NCBI RefSeq assembly: GCF_027107535.1
Contig: NZ_CP114282.1
Location: forward strand, 1 to 64,000
Direction of reading: 5' to 3'
Source: Streptomyces aurantiacus
GTDB taxonomy: Bacteria > Actinomycetota > Actinomycetes > Streptomycetales > Streptomycetaceae
Length of the DNA: 64,000 nt
A model generated the notes under the pieces. It was not told the DNA's origin. It saw only the letters and a list, made by a program, of their open reading frames with translations, and made no database searches. Numbering within the stretch: position 1 is the first letter of the stretch; each line of letters opens with the position of its first letter. This document shows positions 27,163 to 36,531 of this stretch, piece by piece. Position numbers and translations under genes: made by a program.

Positions 27163-28285
27163 GTGGCCGAGCCTGTCCGTGTGCGCAGACTGACCGACCG
27201 GGAGGGGCAGAAGCTGCAGCAGATCGTGCGCCGGGGCAGCACCAGTTCGGTGCGTTACCGGCGGGCGATGATGCTGCTGGCCTCGGCCGGCGGGAACCGG
27301 GTGCCGGTGATCGCCCAGCTGGTGCAGGCCGACGAGGACACCGTCCGGGACGTGATCCATCGGTTCAACGAGATCGGCCTGGCCTGCCTGGACCCTCGAT
27401 GGGCGGGAGGCCGTCCCCGCCAACTCAGCGATGACGACGCAGACTTCGTCATCGCGACGGCCACCACCCGACCGGTCAAGCTCGGCCAGCCCTTCACCCG
27501 CTGGTCGCTGCGCAAGCTGGTCGCCTACCTGCGCAGAGTGCACGGCCGGGTGATCCGTTTCGGCCGCGAGGCGTTACGGTGCTGCTCGCCCGCCGCGGCA
27601 TCACCTTCCAGCGCACCAAGACGTGGAAGGAGTCCCCGGACCCCGAGCGCGACGCCAAGCTCGACCGCATCGAGGAGAAGTCCTGGACCGCTTCCCGGAC
27701 CGGGTCTTTGCGTTCGACGAGTTCGGCCCGCTCGGGATCCGGCCCACCGCGGGCTCGGGCTGGGCCGGACAAGGGCGTCCCGACCGGCTGCCGGCCACTT
27801 ACCACCGCACCCATGGGGTCCGGTACTTCCACGGCTGCTACTCGGTCGGCGACGACACGTTGTGGGGCATCAACCGCCGCAAGAAGGGCGCCGTGAACAC
27901 ACTGGCCGCACTGAAGTCGATCCGCGCCGCCCGCCCGGACGGCGCCCCGATCTACGTGATCATGGACAACCTGTCCGCCCACAAGGGCACCGACACCCGA
28001 CGCTGGGCGAAGAAGCACAAGGCCGAGCTGTGTTTCACGCCGACCTACGCCTCGTGGGCGAACCCGATCGAGGCCCACTTCGGACCGCTGCGGCAGTTCA
28101 CCATCGCCAACTCGAACTACCCCAACCACACCGTGCAGACCCGGGCCCTGCACGCCTACCTGCGCTGGCGCAACGCCAACGCCCGCCACCGCGACGTCCT
28201 GGCCGCCGAACGCAAGGAACGCGCCCGTATCCGCAGCGAGAAGGGCATCCGCTGGGGCGGACGTGCCAGATCCCTGGCGGCGTGA
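27163..28285 (+). pseudogene. IS630-family transposase with two frameshifts
   Basis: A nearly complete IS630-type transposase read in three frames. The N-terminal HTH region (VRRLTDREGQKLQQIVRRG, RYRRAMMLLASA) runs to about 27578. LLARRGITFQRTKTWKESPD follows in a second frame to about 27680. The DDE core (FAFDEFGPLGIRP, IYVIMDNLSAHKG, FTPTYASWANPIEAHF) continues in a third frame to the stop at 28285. All three catalytic regions are visible, so decay is recent or the shifts are sequencing errors. GTG start at 27163. Confidence 0.75.
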
Positions 28286-28340
28286 AGGAACGACAGCCGC
28301 CACAGCCCAGTCTCACAGCACGAACCGCGAGGAGTTCCGC

Positions 28341-28910
28341 ATGAACCATCAGGACGTCGACGCCGCCGTGGCAGAGATGCTGCGGATACTCAGCCCTCAT
28401 ACCGCCGCGGACTGGACGGTGCCGGCGGGGCCGCTCGAATGGACCTGCTGGCAAACAGCAGCGCATATCGGCCATGACCTGCTGGCCTACGCAGGACAGT
28501 TGGCAGCACAGCCCGCCGATGCCTACCTTCCCTTCGATCTGAACGTCCGCCCCACAGCCTCACCGGCTGAGGTGCTCCAGGCCGCCACCGCCTGCGGCAG
28601 GCTACTCAGCAGCGCGTTGGCCGCGGCCGACCCGACCTTGCGTGCCTGGCACTGGGGTCCGTGCGACCCCGAGGGGTTCGCAGCTATGGGCGTGGCCGAA
28701 ACGCTGTTGCACACCCACGACATCACGCAGGGGCTGTCCGTGGACTGGCTACCACCAGCGCCGCTGAGCGCAGCCGTACTCAACCGGCTCTTCACTGCCG
28801 CCCCACCCGGAGACCCCACCCAGGTACTTCTCTGGTGCACCGGTCGCGGGGACCTCGACGGCCTCCCTCGCCAAACCTCATGGCGGTGGGAAGCAGCACG
28901 ATCGGACTGA
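28341..28910 (+). CDS. Maleylpyruvate isomerase-like (mycothiol/DinB-fold) protein
   Basis: A 189-residue member of the mycothiol-dependent maleylpyruvate isomerase N-domain / DinB-like family. The four-helix pattern and metal-ligand histidines are visible in WQTAAHIGHDLLAYAGQL and in LLHTHDITQGL. It probably binds a divalent metal and may use mycothiol in a transfer or isomerisation reaction; the substrate is unknown. The ATG at 28341 has GAGGAG 7 bases upstream; the open frame also extends upstream but without a better ribosome site. It is a stand-alone gene between IS debris and the Nudix gene. Confidence 0.8.
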   Translation: MNHQDVDAAVAEMLRILSPHTAADWTVPAGPLEWTCWQTAAHIGHDLLAYAGQLAAQPADAYLPFDLNVRPTASPAEVLQAATACGRLLSSALAAADPTLRAWHWGPCDPEGFAAMGVAETLLHTHDITQGLSVDWLPPAPLSAAVLNRLFTAAPPGDPTQVLLWCTGRGDLDGLPRQTSWRWEAARSD

Positions 28911-28970
28911 TCAAGTGGCCCCGGCGAACCTATCCGGTCACAGCACTAGCCCACCAACCGAGAGGCGAAC

Positions 28971-29399
28971 ATGACCGAGACCGAGACCGAGTCGTTCGAG
29001 ACGATCCGCTACACCGCCGACGTGGTGGCCCTGACGCCCGACGGCAGCGTCCTGCTGATCAAGCGCGGATGGCCGCCGCACGAGGGCACCTGGGCCTTGC
29101 CCGGCGGCCACGTCGACCCCGGCGAGACGAGCCTCGCGGCCGCGGCCCGAGAGCTCGCTGAAGAGACCGGCGTCCACGTCACCGCCGACAGCCTGCGCCC
29201 GATCGGCGTCTGGGACGCGCCCGACCGCGACCCGCGAGGCCGGTACGTCACCGTCGCGTACGCGGCCGTCGTCCCCGCCGACACCCAGATCGTCGCCGGG
29301 GACGACGCCCGCACCGCCCGCTGGTGGCCCCTGACCAACCTGCCGGAGCGCCTGGCGTTCGACCACGCCGACATCCTCCGCGCGACCAGGGCCTCCTGA
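28971..29399 (+). CDS. Nudix hydrolase
   Basis: A 142-residue Nudix-fold pyrophosphohydrolase. The Nudix box is complete: GGHVDPGE followed by RELAEETG, spanning residues about 44-66 with the conserved Arg and Glu residues that bind Mg2+. It probably hydrolyses a nucleoside diphosphate linked to X (ADP-ribose or an oxidised nucleotide); the exact substrate cannot be read. The start is preceded by GAGAGG. A strong hairpin terminator follows 23 bases after the stop. Confidence 0.9.
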   Translation: MTETETESFETIRYTADVVALTPDGSVLLIKRGWPPHEGTWALPGGHVDPGETSLAAAARELAEETGVHVTADSLRPIGVWDAPDRDPRGRYVTVAYAAVVPADTQIVAGDDARTARWWPLTNLPERLAFDHADILRATRAS

Positions 29400-29421
29400 G
29401 ACACCGGCACGAGACACCACA

Positions 29422-29457
29422 GCGCCGCGCCCCGGCCTTCCGGTCGGGGCGCGGCGC
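29422..29457 (+). terminator. Terminator after the Nudix gene
   Basis: A perfect 13-bp stem (29422-29434 with 29445-29457) of almost pure GC with a 10-base loop, followed by TTCCCC. It lies directly after the Nudix stop and before the next gene, as expected for a factor-independent terminator. Confidence 0.8.
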
Positions 29458-29537
29458 TTCCCCGTTCTCCCCCTTCACCAGCACTCCGAGGAGCCCCGCG
29501 TGTTAGCCACCCTCATCACCGACCAGGAGACCGCCCG

Positions 29538-30227
29538 ATGACCCGTCGTATGTTCCGCCGCTGTGGCCACGCCCCCGGCGCCCTCACGCCCGAGGACCAG
29601 GCCGTCGTCGACCAGTTCCGCGCGATGCTCACCGCCATGCGCAAACCGCAGCCCTGGACGCCTGGCCACGCCCAGGCCACCGCCGTACGGGTCGGCCCGT
29701 TCCTCGAGCGCGCCCAGCCCCGCCCCGGCGACGACCACGCCCCCGACCTGATCGCCGTCTCCCTGGTCCACCCCGACACTCCGAACGCCGCGGCCTACCT
29801 CCACGGCCACCAGCTCGGCTACACCAACAGGGGCTGGCTGCGCTGCGAGACGGCCGCGATCCTCGGCATCTGGCAGCCGGCCTACGCGATGCTCACCCAC
29901 GCCGCCGCGAACCTGCCCCTGCCCGACGACGTCGGCATGGACCCGGCGCACTACGCCCTCTACGTCGAGGCCCGCAAACGCGACGACAGCCTCGACGGCT
30001 TCACCCTGCTGCGCCTCGGTCCGTACACCCAGACCCGGCACGCCCAGCAGGACTACGACCGGCTCACCGCCGCGCTGGACGGACGGGAGACCACCCTCGT
30101 GCCCGGGTTCCGCGTCTCCGCGCGGTACGCGCCGTTCGACGTCAGTGACCATCAGCTGTTCGCCGACCCGTACGAGGCCGACGCCGTGGCGCTCCTGGAC
30201 GCCGCCGTGGCGGGAGTGAGCGCGTGA
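29538..30227 (+). CDS. Hypothetical protein, 229 residues
   Basis: I do not recognise a domain. It is a soluble protein with high-GC, actinobacterial-like coding. Notable segments are LTPEDQAVVDQFRAML near the N-terminus, a central HGHQLGYTNRGWLRCETAA and an acidic C-terminus. The ATG at 29538 lies 80 bases beyond the terminator hairpin. It overlaps the following small gene by 4 nt (GTGA), so the two form a unit. Proteins of this kind occur in actinobacterial accessory regions without assigned function. No signal peptide or membrane segment. Confidence 0.6.
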   Translation: MTRRMFRRCGHAPGALTPEDQAVVDQFRAMLTAMRKPQPWTPGHAQATAVRVGPFLERAQPRPGDDHAPDLIAVSLVHPDTPNAAAYLHGHQLGYTNRGWLRCETAAILGIWQPAYAMLTHAAANLPLPDDVGMDPAHYALYVEARKRDDSLDGFTLLRLGPYTQTRHAQQDYDRLTAALDGRETTLVPGFRVSARYAPFDVSDHQLFADPYEADAVALLDAAVAGVSA

Positions 30228-30433
30228 CCGCCCCCGCCCTGTACGAGATCGAGACCAGCGAAGCCGACGACGGCACGACGGTCCCCGCTGAAGGCATCTG
30301 GACGCCGGGCGAGGACGCAGCCGACAACAGGTTCGTCGTCCACCACGGCCTCTACGTCACCGGCATCGCAGCTCCGAACGACGACGGCCTTTACCCGGAC
30401 AGGTTTGTCTTCCTTGGCAAGTCAGCGTGTTGA
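30224..30433 (+). CDS. Hypothetical 69-residue protein, possibly truncated
   Basis: Starts with a GTG overlapping the upstream stop by 4 nt. The peptide is acidic (YEIETSEADDGTTV) and ends DRFVFLGKSAC. The last codons differ in style from the rest, and the next gene (minus strand) ends 66 bases away, so the 3' part may have been replaced when the neighbouring island arrived. No family recognised. Confidence 0.5.
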   Translation: MTAPALYEIETSEADDGTTVPAEGIWTPGEDAADNRFVVHHGLYVTGIAAPNDDGLYPDRFVFLGKSAC

Positions 30434-30499
30434 GTCGGTATGCCGGAGCTGAGTGGCAGGTGACCTTACGGCGGCTCCAGGGGGCCGCTGTCGCATTTT

Positions 30500-33400
30500 C
30501 TACACGAGTTCTCCGAGGACTCGCTGCGCGGCCTCGGAAAGGGCACGCGGCGCGACGCGCCCGACGGCCTTGAGTAGTGGCGTTACGCCGAACCTGGGTA
30601 CCGGACGAAGCCAAGTAGGGGCGGTCAGGGCTTCGGTGAGCAACAGCCGACGCTTGCTTTCCGACAGCCCGTCGCGGGTGGCTATGGAGGCCAGGGCCTC
30701 GGCGCGCTCTTCCGGTTTGGTGATGGTGCGGGCAAGAGTGACTGCTTGCTCGTGCCGTCCTGCCTGGGCTAGGGCGCGTGCGATGTCGCTCAGGGCCTCG
30801 GCCTGGTGCTCCTCGTTGAAGGAGGCGGCGAAGTCGACGGCCTCCTCGTATTTGGCCGCAGCGGTTAGAAAGCCAATGACCTGTCGCTGTCCCAACCACT
30901 TCTGGGAGTGCGTGTCAGACATAGTGGTGGTGATGTCTTTGGCCTCCTGGCAGCGGTCGGCACGGACCCAGACTTGAGCCAGAGCGGTAAGCACACGTGC
31001 ACGGTCGTATGGCTCGACAACCGTAGACACCAGATCAGTGATCTGTTCTGCCAGACCGATGGCCTCGCCATGCTGGCCCTGCAGCGCGAGGATGTTGGCG
31101 ATCTCGGCCGTTACCCACAGGCGGTGGCCGACATCGGTGATCTTCCTAGTGAGGTCCGCGGCTTCCTGATGGCGTCCAATGTGAGACCACGCCATCGCCA
31201 CTTGCCCAAGAACGTTGTCCCGTTCATCGGCGCTGGTGACGGCGCCGACCACCTCGAGGGCTTGCGCGCTGAACTCGGCCGCTTCGGGAAGCTGGCCCCG
31301 CTCAGCCACGGTACGGGCGAGGTAGGCGAAGATCCACGCCCTGAGGTCAGGAAAGGAGATAGTGTGCGCCAGGTCGACCGCCTTCTGGTACTGGTCTGAC
31401 CGCGTCAGGGATTTGGCCACCTTGGCCAGTGCAGCCTCCTGCTCGCCGGGGTCGGCGATGGACAGCGCGAGCTCGATTGCCTGCTGGTCCTTCTGTGCGT
31501 AGGTGAGAACTTCCGCGATCTCGATCAGCGAACGGTCCCGCTCTCGTGCGTCGGTGAAGGCACGCGCCCGGTCGACGGCCTGCAGGGCCACCTCACTCGC
31601 TTCGGGAAGTCTGCCCTCCTCGGCCATGACATCCGCGATGATGATCATTGCCTCGACGATTTCCCGCTCGCCTGCGCCAGAATCGCGTACGAGGTGAAGG
31701 GCCTGCGTCTCGTGTCGGTCCCGGGCGAGCGCTTGCACCACCTGCTCCGCCCCCAGCTCGTTGAAGAAGCCTGGAACGATCTGGGCGATTCTGACTGCCA
31801 ATCCGCTCATTCCGGCTTCGGCCAAGGCGCCGGCCAGGGCCATTAGCTCGCCGCTGCGTCGGTCCGTGTTCGTGATGCCCAGCGAGGCCGCTGCGGCGGC
31901 TTGGGCAAGGTCGGCGCCGAGCTGCGGCTTACCAGACTGGACTGTGACGTCCGCGATGGTGGCTAGGGCATCGGCCCGTTCCTTTTGGTCGGTGATGGTG
32001 AGGGCCAGGTCGGCAGCCTGTTGATGTTCACCTGCCTCTGCCATGGACTCCGCGATGGAGGCCTGTGCCCAGGCCTGTCCTGCCGGGTCCGTGATGCTAC
32101 TGACCAACTCCAGAGCCGGTTCGAACGCTCCGCTGGCTGCCCAGGCGGCGGCGATGCGGGTGAGGGCATTGGCCTGCTCCTCTTGGTCGGTGATGGTGAG
32201 GGCCAGGTCGGCGGCCCGCCGGTGTTCACCTGCTTCCGCCACGAACTTGGCGATGGAGCCCTGAGCTTTGGCCTGCCGCGCTGGGTCCGTGATCTTGCTG
32301 GCCAGCTCCAGCGCCAGCTCGAACTGCCCGGCAATGGCCAAAATGTCGATGATGCCCACGAATGCGCCGTCCCGCTCCTCGGGAGCGGACATCGTCAACG
32401 TCAGATCGACTGCTAGGTGTTCTTGCCTTGCCGCGGCCAAGGCGTGCACGAGGTGCGTTTTCAGCAGAGTCGAATTCTCGACAGCCAGCTCAGCACTGGC
32501 CATGGCGCGGGCCTGCTTGTACTGGCCAGCTTCGACCAGGTGCTCCACTGCTGAGGAAACGTCGATTGCCTCGAGGCGACCGGTACTCTCCTGTACCGCG
32601 AGAGCCGCCTCCTTGGCCAGGGCGGCGGCCAGATCGTCCTGGCCTGTGCAGGCGGCAGTACGGGCGGTCTCGGCGAGCATCCGCACCCGCTGCCCGAGAG
32701 GGCCTACATCACGGGCGGCCTCTGCTGCCTCAGTGGCGATCTGGGTTGCGAATTGATCCTCGCCCGAGTGGGCCAGACAGGCTCGGCCCTCGCCCATGTG
32801 AGCCAGATGATCAGCGAGATCGGCCAGGGCCGAGGCCCTGAGGAAGAGATCGGAAATGCGGCGGGCCATCTCAGCGGCGAGCGCGTAGTCGCTCGCGCGT
32901 GCCAGTCCGAGGGAAGCCTCGAGCAGTGCGGTATCCGCCCACTTCAAGTCACAGGTCGTGTCTGCCACGTCGGCGAGTCGGCCTGCGAGGTTGACTGCCT
33001 GCTGACACCAGCCCGCCTCGACCGAGCTCAGGAGCATGGCCGCCAGTATCGGCACCTGCTCCTCGGGGCCGGTAACGCTGGCCAGCAGGTTCAGGGCGTC
33101 CGGTTGACAACCTGCCTTGGTCAGGCTCCCCGCCACGTTGGCCAGCGCATCTGCACGTGTCGTGGGGATGCCTATGAGCTGTGCAGTGGCCGCCGCTTCC
33201 CGGTGCCTGCCTGCGGAAGCGAGTGCCTCCGTAACTCCGGTCAGGGCATGATCTTGCGACTCCCGGTCGGGGATGATGCCAGCGAGGTCGGTCGCTTCCC
33301 GGTAGCGCTCAATCATGGCCCAAGCCTGGGCGACGCCGCACAGTGCCCACGACCGCGCCTCAGGATCGGTGATGCCTTGCGCGAGAGCGATTGCACGGTC

Positions 33401-35584
33401 GTCATCGCCAATGCGGGCGAACAAGCGCGCCATGTGGGAGTGGAGATCGTCGCCCGGAACCTCCCTGGCTGCCTTTTCTGCCTCGACCAGCACGGGGTGC
33501 GCCGCACCTGCGTGACCGTGGGACATCAGGGTCTCCGCGAGTTCGGCCAGCTGCCTAGCTCTGGTCTTTGGATCAGGGTGGCTCTGCGCCAGCGCTACAG
33601 CCTTCTCCGTTGCCCCGAGCCTGGCCCACACATCCAGCAGTCCCGACGGCACCTCTGTGATCTTGTCGTGGAGGGTGTTCCGGCACATTGCCAGGCGTAG
33701 CGCGGCGGCCAGATCGGGGCCATCCGCCCCGACCGCCGTGGTCTGCTCATCCGACGCGAGCAGGAGGTCGAAGGCTGAGGAAATCTCCTCCAGTGCCGCC
33801 TGGTGTCCTCCGCTACGCTGCCACAGGCGCTCGTGCCGCCGAGGATCGGTAGCCAGCTCGACCAGCCGAGCCGTATCACCTTGTACACGCAGCATCTGAG
33901 AGTAGCCGCGCAGCGCGTAATCCGGCGTGCGAAGTGGCCAGCCATCCTGGCGATGGCGGGCGACGAAAGCGTGGATGCGGTCTCGGGCAGCGTTGAGGGC
34001 ATCCGGGGCCAGCAACTCAAGGGCGCTGGCGAGAAGCTGCTGGTGTGCGAAGGAGAAGAGGCCGTTGTCCAGGCCGGGCGTGGGGGCGACACGACGTTGG
34101 AACACCCGGCCGGCAATCCCTCCGAGTTCCAGCTCGACCTTGCGTGCTGACATCCCCGTGAGTTCGGCGAGGTCGGCAGCGCTCAGGCCTCCGCTGGCGG
34201 CCGCCGTCAATGCAACCAGTTCCTCGCCGAGCCCCCCGCCAGCCAGCAGTGCGTCGAGGCTTCGCTCCGCCTCCTCTTGGACAGCCTGGGCCACTGACGA
34301 CTTTTCCAGCCAGTGGTCGATCGCGTGGCTCCGCAGTGGATGGCCCGCCGAGACGTCACCTGGTACCGGGGGGTTGGGCCGTCCCGCCACGAGAACCCTT
34401 AGCTCGGAGGGCACCTGTCGGGGCAGCAAGGCCGCGATACTGTGGCCGGATACAGCGCTGACGACCCCGGTGTCCTCGTCCAGTCCGTCGACAAGCAGAA
34501 CCAAACAGTGGCCGTTCTCCTCGGCATGCTTGGCCGCCCGCCGCAACCCGACCAGGAACTGTCCCTGGGTCCTGCACTCAAGCTCGCGGTCGTGCAGGTG
34601 TTCACGCAGTTGCCGCTCCATGGCGGAGAGGAAGGCAGTGCGGTCGGAATTTCCGCCGTGGCGGTGGGTGATGAAGAAGGCGAGCACGCTCACACCCGGT
34701 GGTGGCTGCAGCGCGAATTGGGCCATCAGCGCCGTCTTGCCCGACCACGGCTCGGCCAGCCACCGCCAGTAGGCACTTTCACCCTTTGGCGACTCAAGGG
34801 GCTCGGCGCAGAACGCAGCCATCGCGGCCAGCTCCTGCGCACGGCCCTCGAAGCGCTCTGCGGCGAGTTCACGAACCTCCAGAAGGTATCCGGAGCTCGG
34901 TACCGCAGGCTGTCCCCCTACCCCCACAAGAGCGGGCGCCACGCCCCCGTGACAATTCAGCAGTTCGACGAAGGCAGAGTCTGTGGCGAACTTGCGGACT
35001 GGCAGCGCGTGCAGGCGGCGGTTCTCGTGCTCCTCGTCGTCCTGCAGAACGACGCCCACGAGGTGGCCCTGACAGAAGACCGCTGCCCCGGAGACCCCGC
35101 CCCACGCTTGCCGCTGGTCCGTCCTCAGACGTGGGGCGGCATCCTGGTCAAGGGTGTGCAGGTCGTGCCTGCCTTCGCCCCCAGCCAGGGGGGAGAGCAT
35201 GCCACGCAGGTGCTCGACCCGGCGGTGCCCGTCTGTGGCTCTGGTCTGAAGCGGGTACCCCAGACCCGCATACGGGAGGGCGTCGCTGCCCACCGGTCGG
35301 CCCCAGCGCACCGTTCCCGGAACATGCACGGGCGCGTCCAAGCGCAGCAGGGCCACATCCAGGTCGTCGGAGCCGGTCCAGCAGACGGAGGCTTTCCGGC
35401 GGTACACGCTCCCGGACTGCGGGTGACCCACCCGAACGGTGATCCTGGGCCAGACCTCGCCGGCTTCGTCGACGAGGACATGGCGGGCGGTCAGCACCAG
35501 CTGCGGAGCGACGAGATAGCCAGATCCAGCCTTACGGCGGCCCCTGCCATCGCAGCGGACATCAGCCAACCTGCGCTCGTCCAC
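30500..35584 (-). CDS. Trypsin-like protease / STAND NTPase / helical-repeat protein
   Basis: A 1694-residue multidomain protein. Residues 1-210 are a trypsin-like protease: H35 in LTARHV, D76 in DLDVALL and S165 in WGGVSGAAVF. Around 240-480 lies a STAND-type NTPase with EPWSGKT (278-284, a divergent P-loop) and Walker B LVLLVDGLDED (361-371). The rest, about 560-1650, is a long array of helical repeats of about 34-36 residues with recurring IAxxxAxxGxxxxAxxLAxxITD units, TPR-like. This is the plan of bacterial immune receptors: repeats sense a trigger, the NTPase assembles, and the protease cleaves targets. The adjacent Trypco2 gene supports this. The GTG start at 35584 has only a weak ribosome site. 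Trigger and target are unknown. Confidence 0.85.
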   Translation of the reverse strand: MDERRLADVRCDGRGRRKAGSGYLVAPQLVLTARHVLVDEAGEVWPRITVRVGHPQSGSVYRRKASVCWTGSDDLDVALLRLDAPVHVPGTVRWGRPVGSDALPYAGLGYPLQTRATDGHRRVEHLRGMLSPLAGGEGRHDLHTLDQDAAPRLRTDQRQAWGGVSGAAVFCQGHLVGVVLQDDEEHENRRLHALPVRKFATDSAFVELLNCHGGVAPALVGVGGQPAVPSSGYLLEVRELAAERFEGRAQELAAMAAFCAEPLESPKGESAYWRWLAEPWSGKTALMAQFALQPPPGVSVLAFFITHRHGGNSDRTAFLSAMERQLREHLHDRELECRTQGQFLVGLRRAAKHAEENGHCLVLLVDGLDEDTGVVSAVSGHSIAALLPRQVPSELRVLVAGRPNPPVPGDVSAGHPLRSHAIDHWLEKSSVAQAVQEEAERSLDALLAGGGLGEELVALTAAASGGLSAADLAELTGMSARKVELELGGIAGRVFQRRVAPTPGLDNGLFSFAHQQLLASALELLAPDALNAARDRIHAFVARHRQDGWPLRTPDYALRGYSQMLRVQGDTARLVELATDPRRHERLWQRSGGHQAALEEISSAFDLLLASDEQTTAVGADGPDLAAALRLAMCRNTLHDKITEVPSGLLDVWARLGATEKAVALAQSHPDPKTRARQLAELAETLMSHGHAGAAHPVLVEAEKAAREVPGDDLHSHMARLFARIGDDDRAIALAQGITDPEARSWALCGVAQAWAMIERYREATDLAGIIPDRESQDHALTGVTEALASAGRHREAAATAQLIGIPTTRADALANVAGSLTKAGCQPDALNLLASVTGPEEQVPILAAMLLSSVEAGWCQQAVNLAGRLADVADTTCDLKWADTALLEASLGLARASDYALAAEMARRISDLFLRASALADLADHLAHMGEGRACLAHSGEDQFATQIATEAAEAARDVGPLGQRVRMLAETARTAACTGQDDLAAALAKEAALAVQESTGRLEAIDVSSAVEHLVEAGQYKQARAMASAELAVENSTLLKTHLVHALAAARQEHLAVDLTLTMSAPEERDGAFVGIIDILAIAGQFELALELASKITDPARQAKAQGSIAKFVAEAGEHRRAADLALTITDQEEQANALTRIAAAWAASGAFEPALELVSSITDPAGQAWAQASIAESMAEAGEHQQAADLALTITDQKERADALATIADVTVQSGKPQLGADLAQAAAAASLGITNTDRRSGELMALAGALAEAGMSGLAVRIAQIVPGFFNELGAEQVVQALARDRHETQALHLVRDSGAGEREIVEAMIIIADVMAEEGRLPEASEVALQAVDRARAFTDARERDRSLIEIAEVLTYAQKDQQAIELALSIADPGEQEAALAKVAKSLTRSDQYQKAVDLAHTISFPDLRAWIFAYLARTVAERGQLPEAAEFSAQALEVVGAVTSADERDNVLGQVAMAWSHIGRHQEAADLTRKITDVGHRLWVTAEIANILALQGQHGEAIGLAEQITDLVSTVVEPYDRARVLTALAQVWVRADRCQEAKDITTTMSDTHSQKWLGQRQVIGFLTAAAKYEEAVDFAASFNEEHQAEALSDIARALAQAGRHEQAVTLARTITKPEERAEALASIATRDGLSESKRRLLLTEALTAPTWLRPVPRFGVTPLLKAVGRVAPRALSEAAQRVLGELV

Positions 35585-35630
35585 GGAGTTGTCTCAGCCC
35601 ATCCCCTGGTCAGCCTTCCGCCTGCCCGAA

Positions 35631-35945
35631 TTAGTCCTCGTCCCAGGAGCCGGCTTCCTCGACCCCGACGTCGACCTGCCCATCTCCGGTGGCGCGGTCC
35701 TTGACTTTCAGTTTGAGGGTCAGCTTGTGAGCGCGCGTCGATCCCACCGAGCCGCTTGCGTCCACAGTGGCCACGCCAAACGTCAGCTTCCCCCCACCAC
35801 GGCCCTCATTGCGCAGCTCCAACAAGAGCTCAAGCTGCGCCTCCTCGATCTCGAAGGCGAGCTGCTGCCCCGCTCCCGCGCTCTGGGCCAGGTACAGCTC
35901 CTGCCTTAGCTCCTCGATCGCTACAGCCAGCCCGATATCCGCCAC
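35631..35945 (-). CDS. Trypco2 (trypsin-co-occurring domain) protein
   Basis: A 104-residue protein. The segment VADIGLAVAIEELRQEL, then AFEIEEAQLELLLEL and the strand pair KLTFGVATVD / HKLTLKLKVKD, matches the Trypco2 domain, a small helix-plus-beta module found beside trypsin-like proteases in predicted bacterial conflict systems. The GTG at 35945 begins the domain and has AAGGGG 12 bases upstream; the open frame extends further without family resemblance. Its stop is 46 bases from the protease-STAND gene on the same strand, so they form an operon. It may be a partner, inhibitor or adaptor of the protease. Confidence 0.75.
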   Translation of the reverse strand: MADIGLAVAIEELRQELYLAQSAGAGQQLAFEIEEAQLELLLELRNEGRGGGKLTFGVATVDASGSVGSTRAHKLTLKLKVKDRATGDGQVDVGVEEAGSWDED

Positions 35946-36108
35946 CGTATGCCCGCGCCCCTTGTCCAGCGAGGCCGTCTGTGCGACCCCGGACCGATCC
36001 CGACGGCCGATGGTCTCAGCCGATCCGGCTAGTCTGCCCAAAAGGCCTACGCCGAGCCAATAGCACCCTCGTCGCGGTCAGTTGGTGGGAGGGGAGTGAA
36101 GCGCTCAG

Positions 36109-36531
36109 TCACAGCTGATCGTCAAACATGCGTTTCGGCCGAAGGGGGACGACGTTCGGCGTCGGCAACTGCAGCTGTTCGCGGAGTACTTCGTTCTCGG
36201 CGGCAAGCTGGTTGAGCACTCGGACAAGCGCGGGCACGTCCACCCGCAGGCGGCCGAGTTCCTCGTTCTTGTTCGCGATGGTCTCCTTCAACTGGACGAT
36301 CTTCGCGCGGAGGCGGGTTTCAACGTCGGGGACAGCACCTCGCTCCTTGACCTGTGTGTAGAACTCATTGCGCAGGTCGGGGTGGCGCTGGGTGAGGGCG
36401 TTGCGGGGAACCTGAGCCTCGATGGCGAGGGCGACGACGGTCAGAGCGCCGTTGGAATGTTCGGGGGTGCCGGTCAGGATGCGGTGCATGGCCGCACGGA
36501 TGCGGTTTCGTTCATCGTGCGCTGGGCTCAC
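36109..36531 (-). CDS. DUF6262-like protein of the recombinase operon (TnpC-like)
   Basis: A 140-residue protein with an N-terminal HTH-like part (GALTVVALAIEAQVPRNALT) and a long coiled coil (AKIVQLKETIANKNEELGRL, NQLAAENEVLREQL). This matches DUF6262/TnpC-like proteins, which accompany multi-gene tyrosine-recombinase transposition modules of the Tn554 type and probably help DNA binding or orientation. It starts with GTG overlapping the upstream recombinase stop by 4 nt, as the last gene of a four-gene operon. Confidence 0.75.
   Translation of the reverse strand: MSPAHDERNRIRAAMHRILTGTPEHSNGALTVVALAIEAQVPRNALTQRHPDLRNEFYTQVKERGAVPDVETRLRAKIVQLKETIANKNEELGRLRVDVPALVRVLNQLAAENEVLREQLQLPTPNVVPLRPKRMFDDQL

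Noticed and set aside
30500..35584. Repetitive pattern suggesting a DNA repeat array
   Set aside because: It reflects degenerate protein helical repeats, not near-identical DNA repeats.
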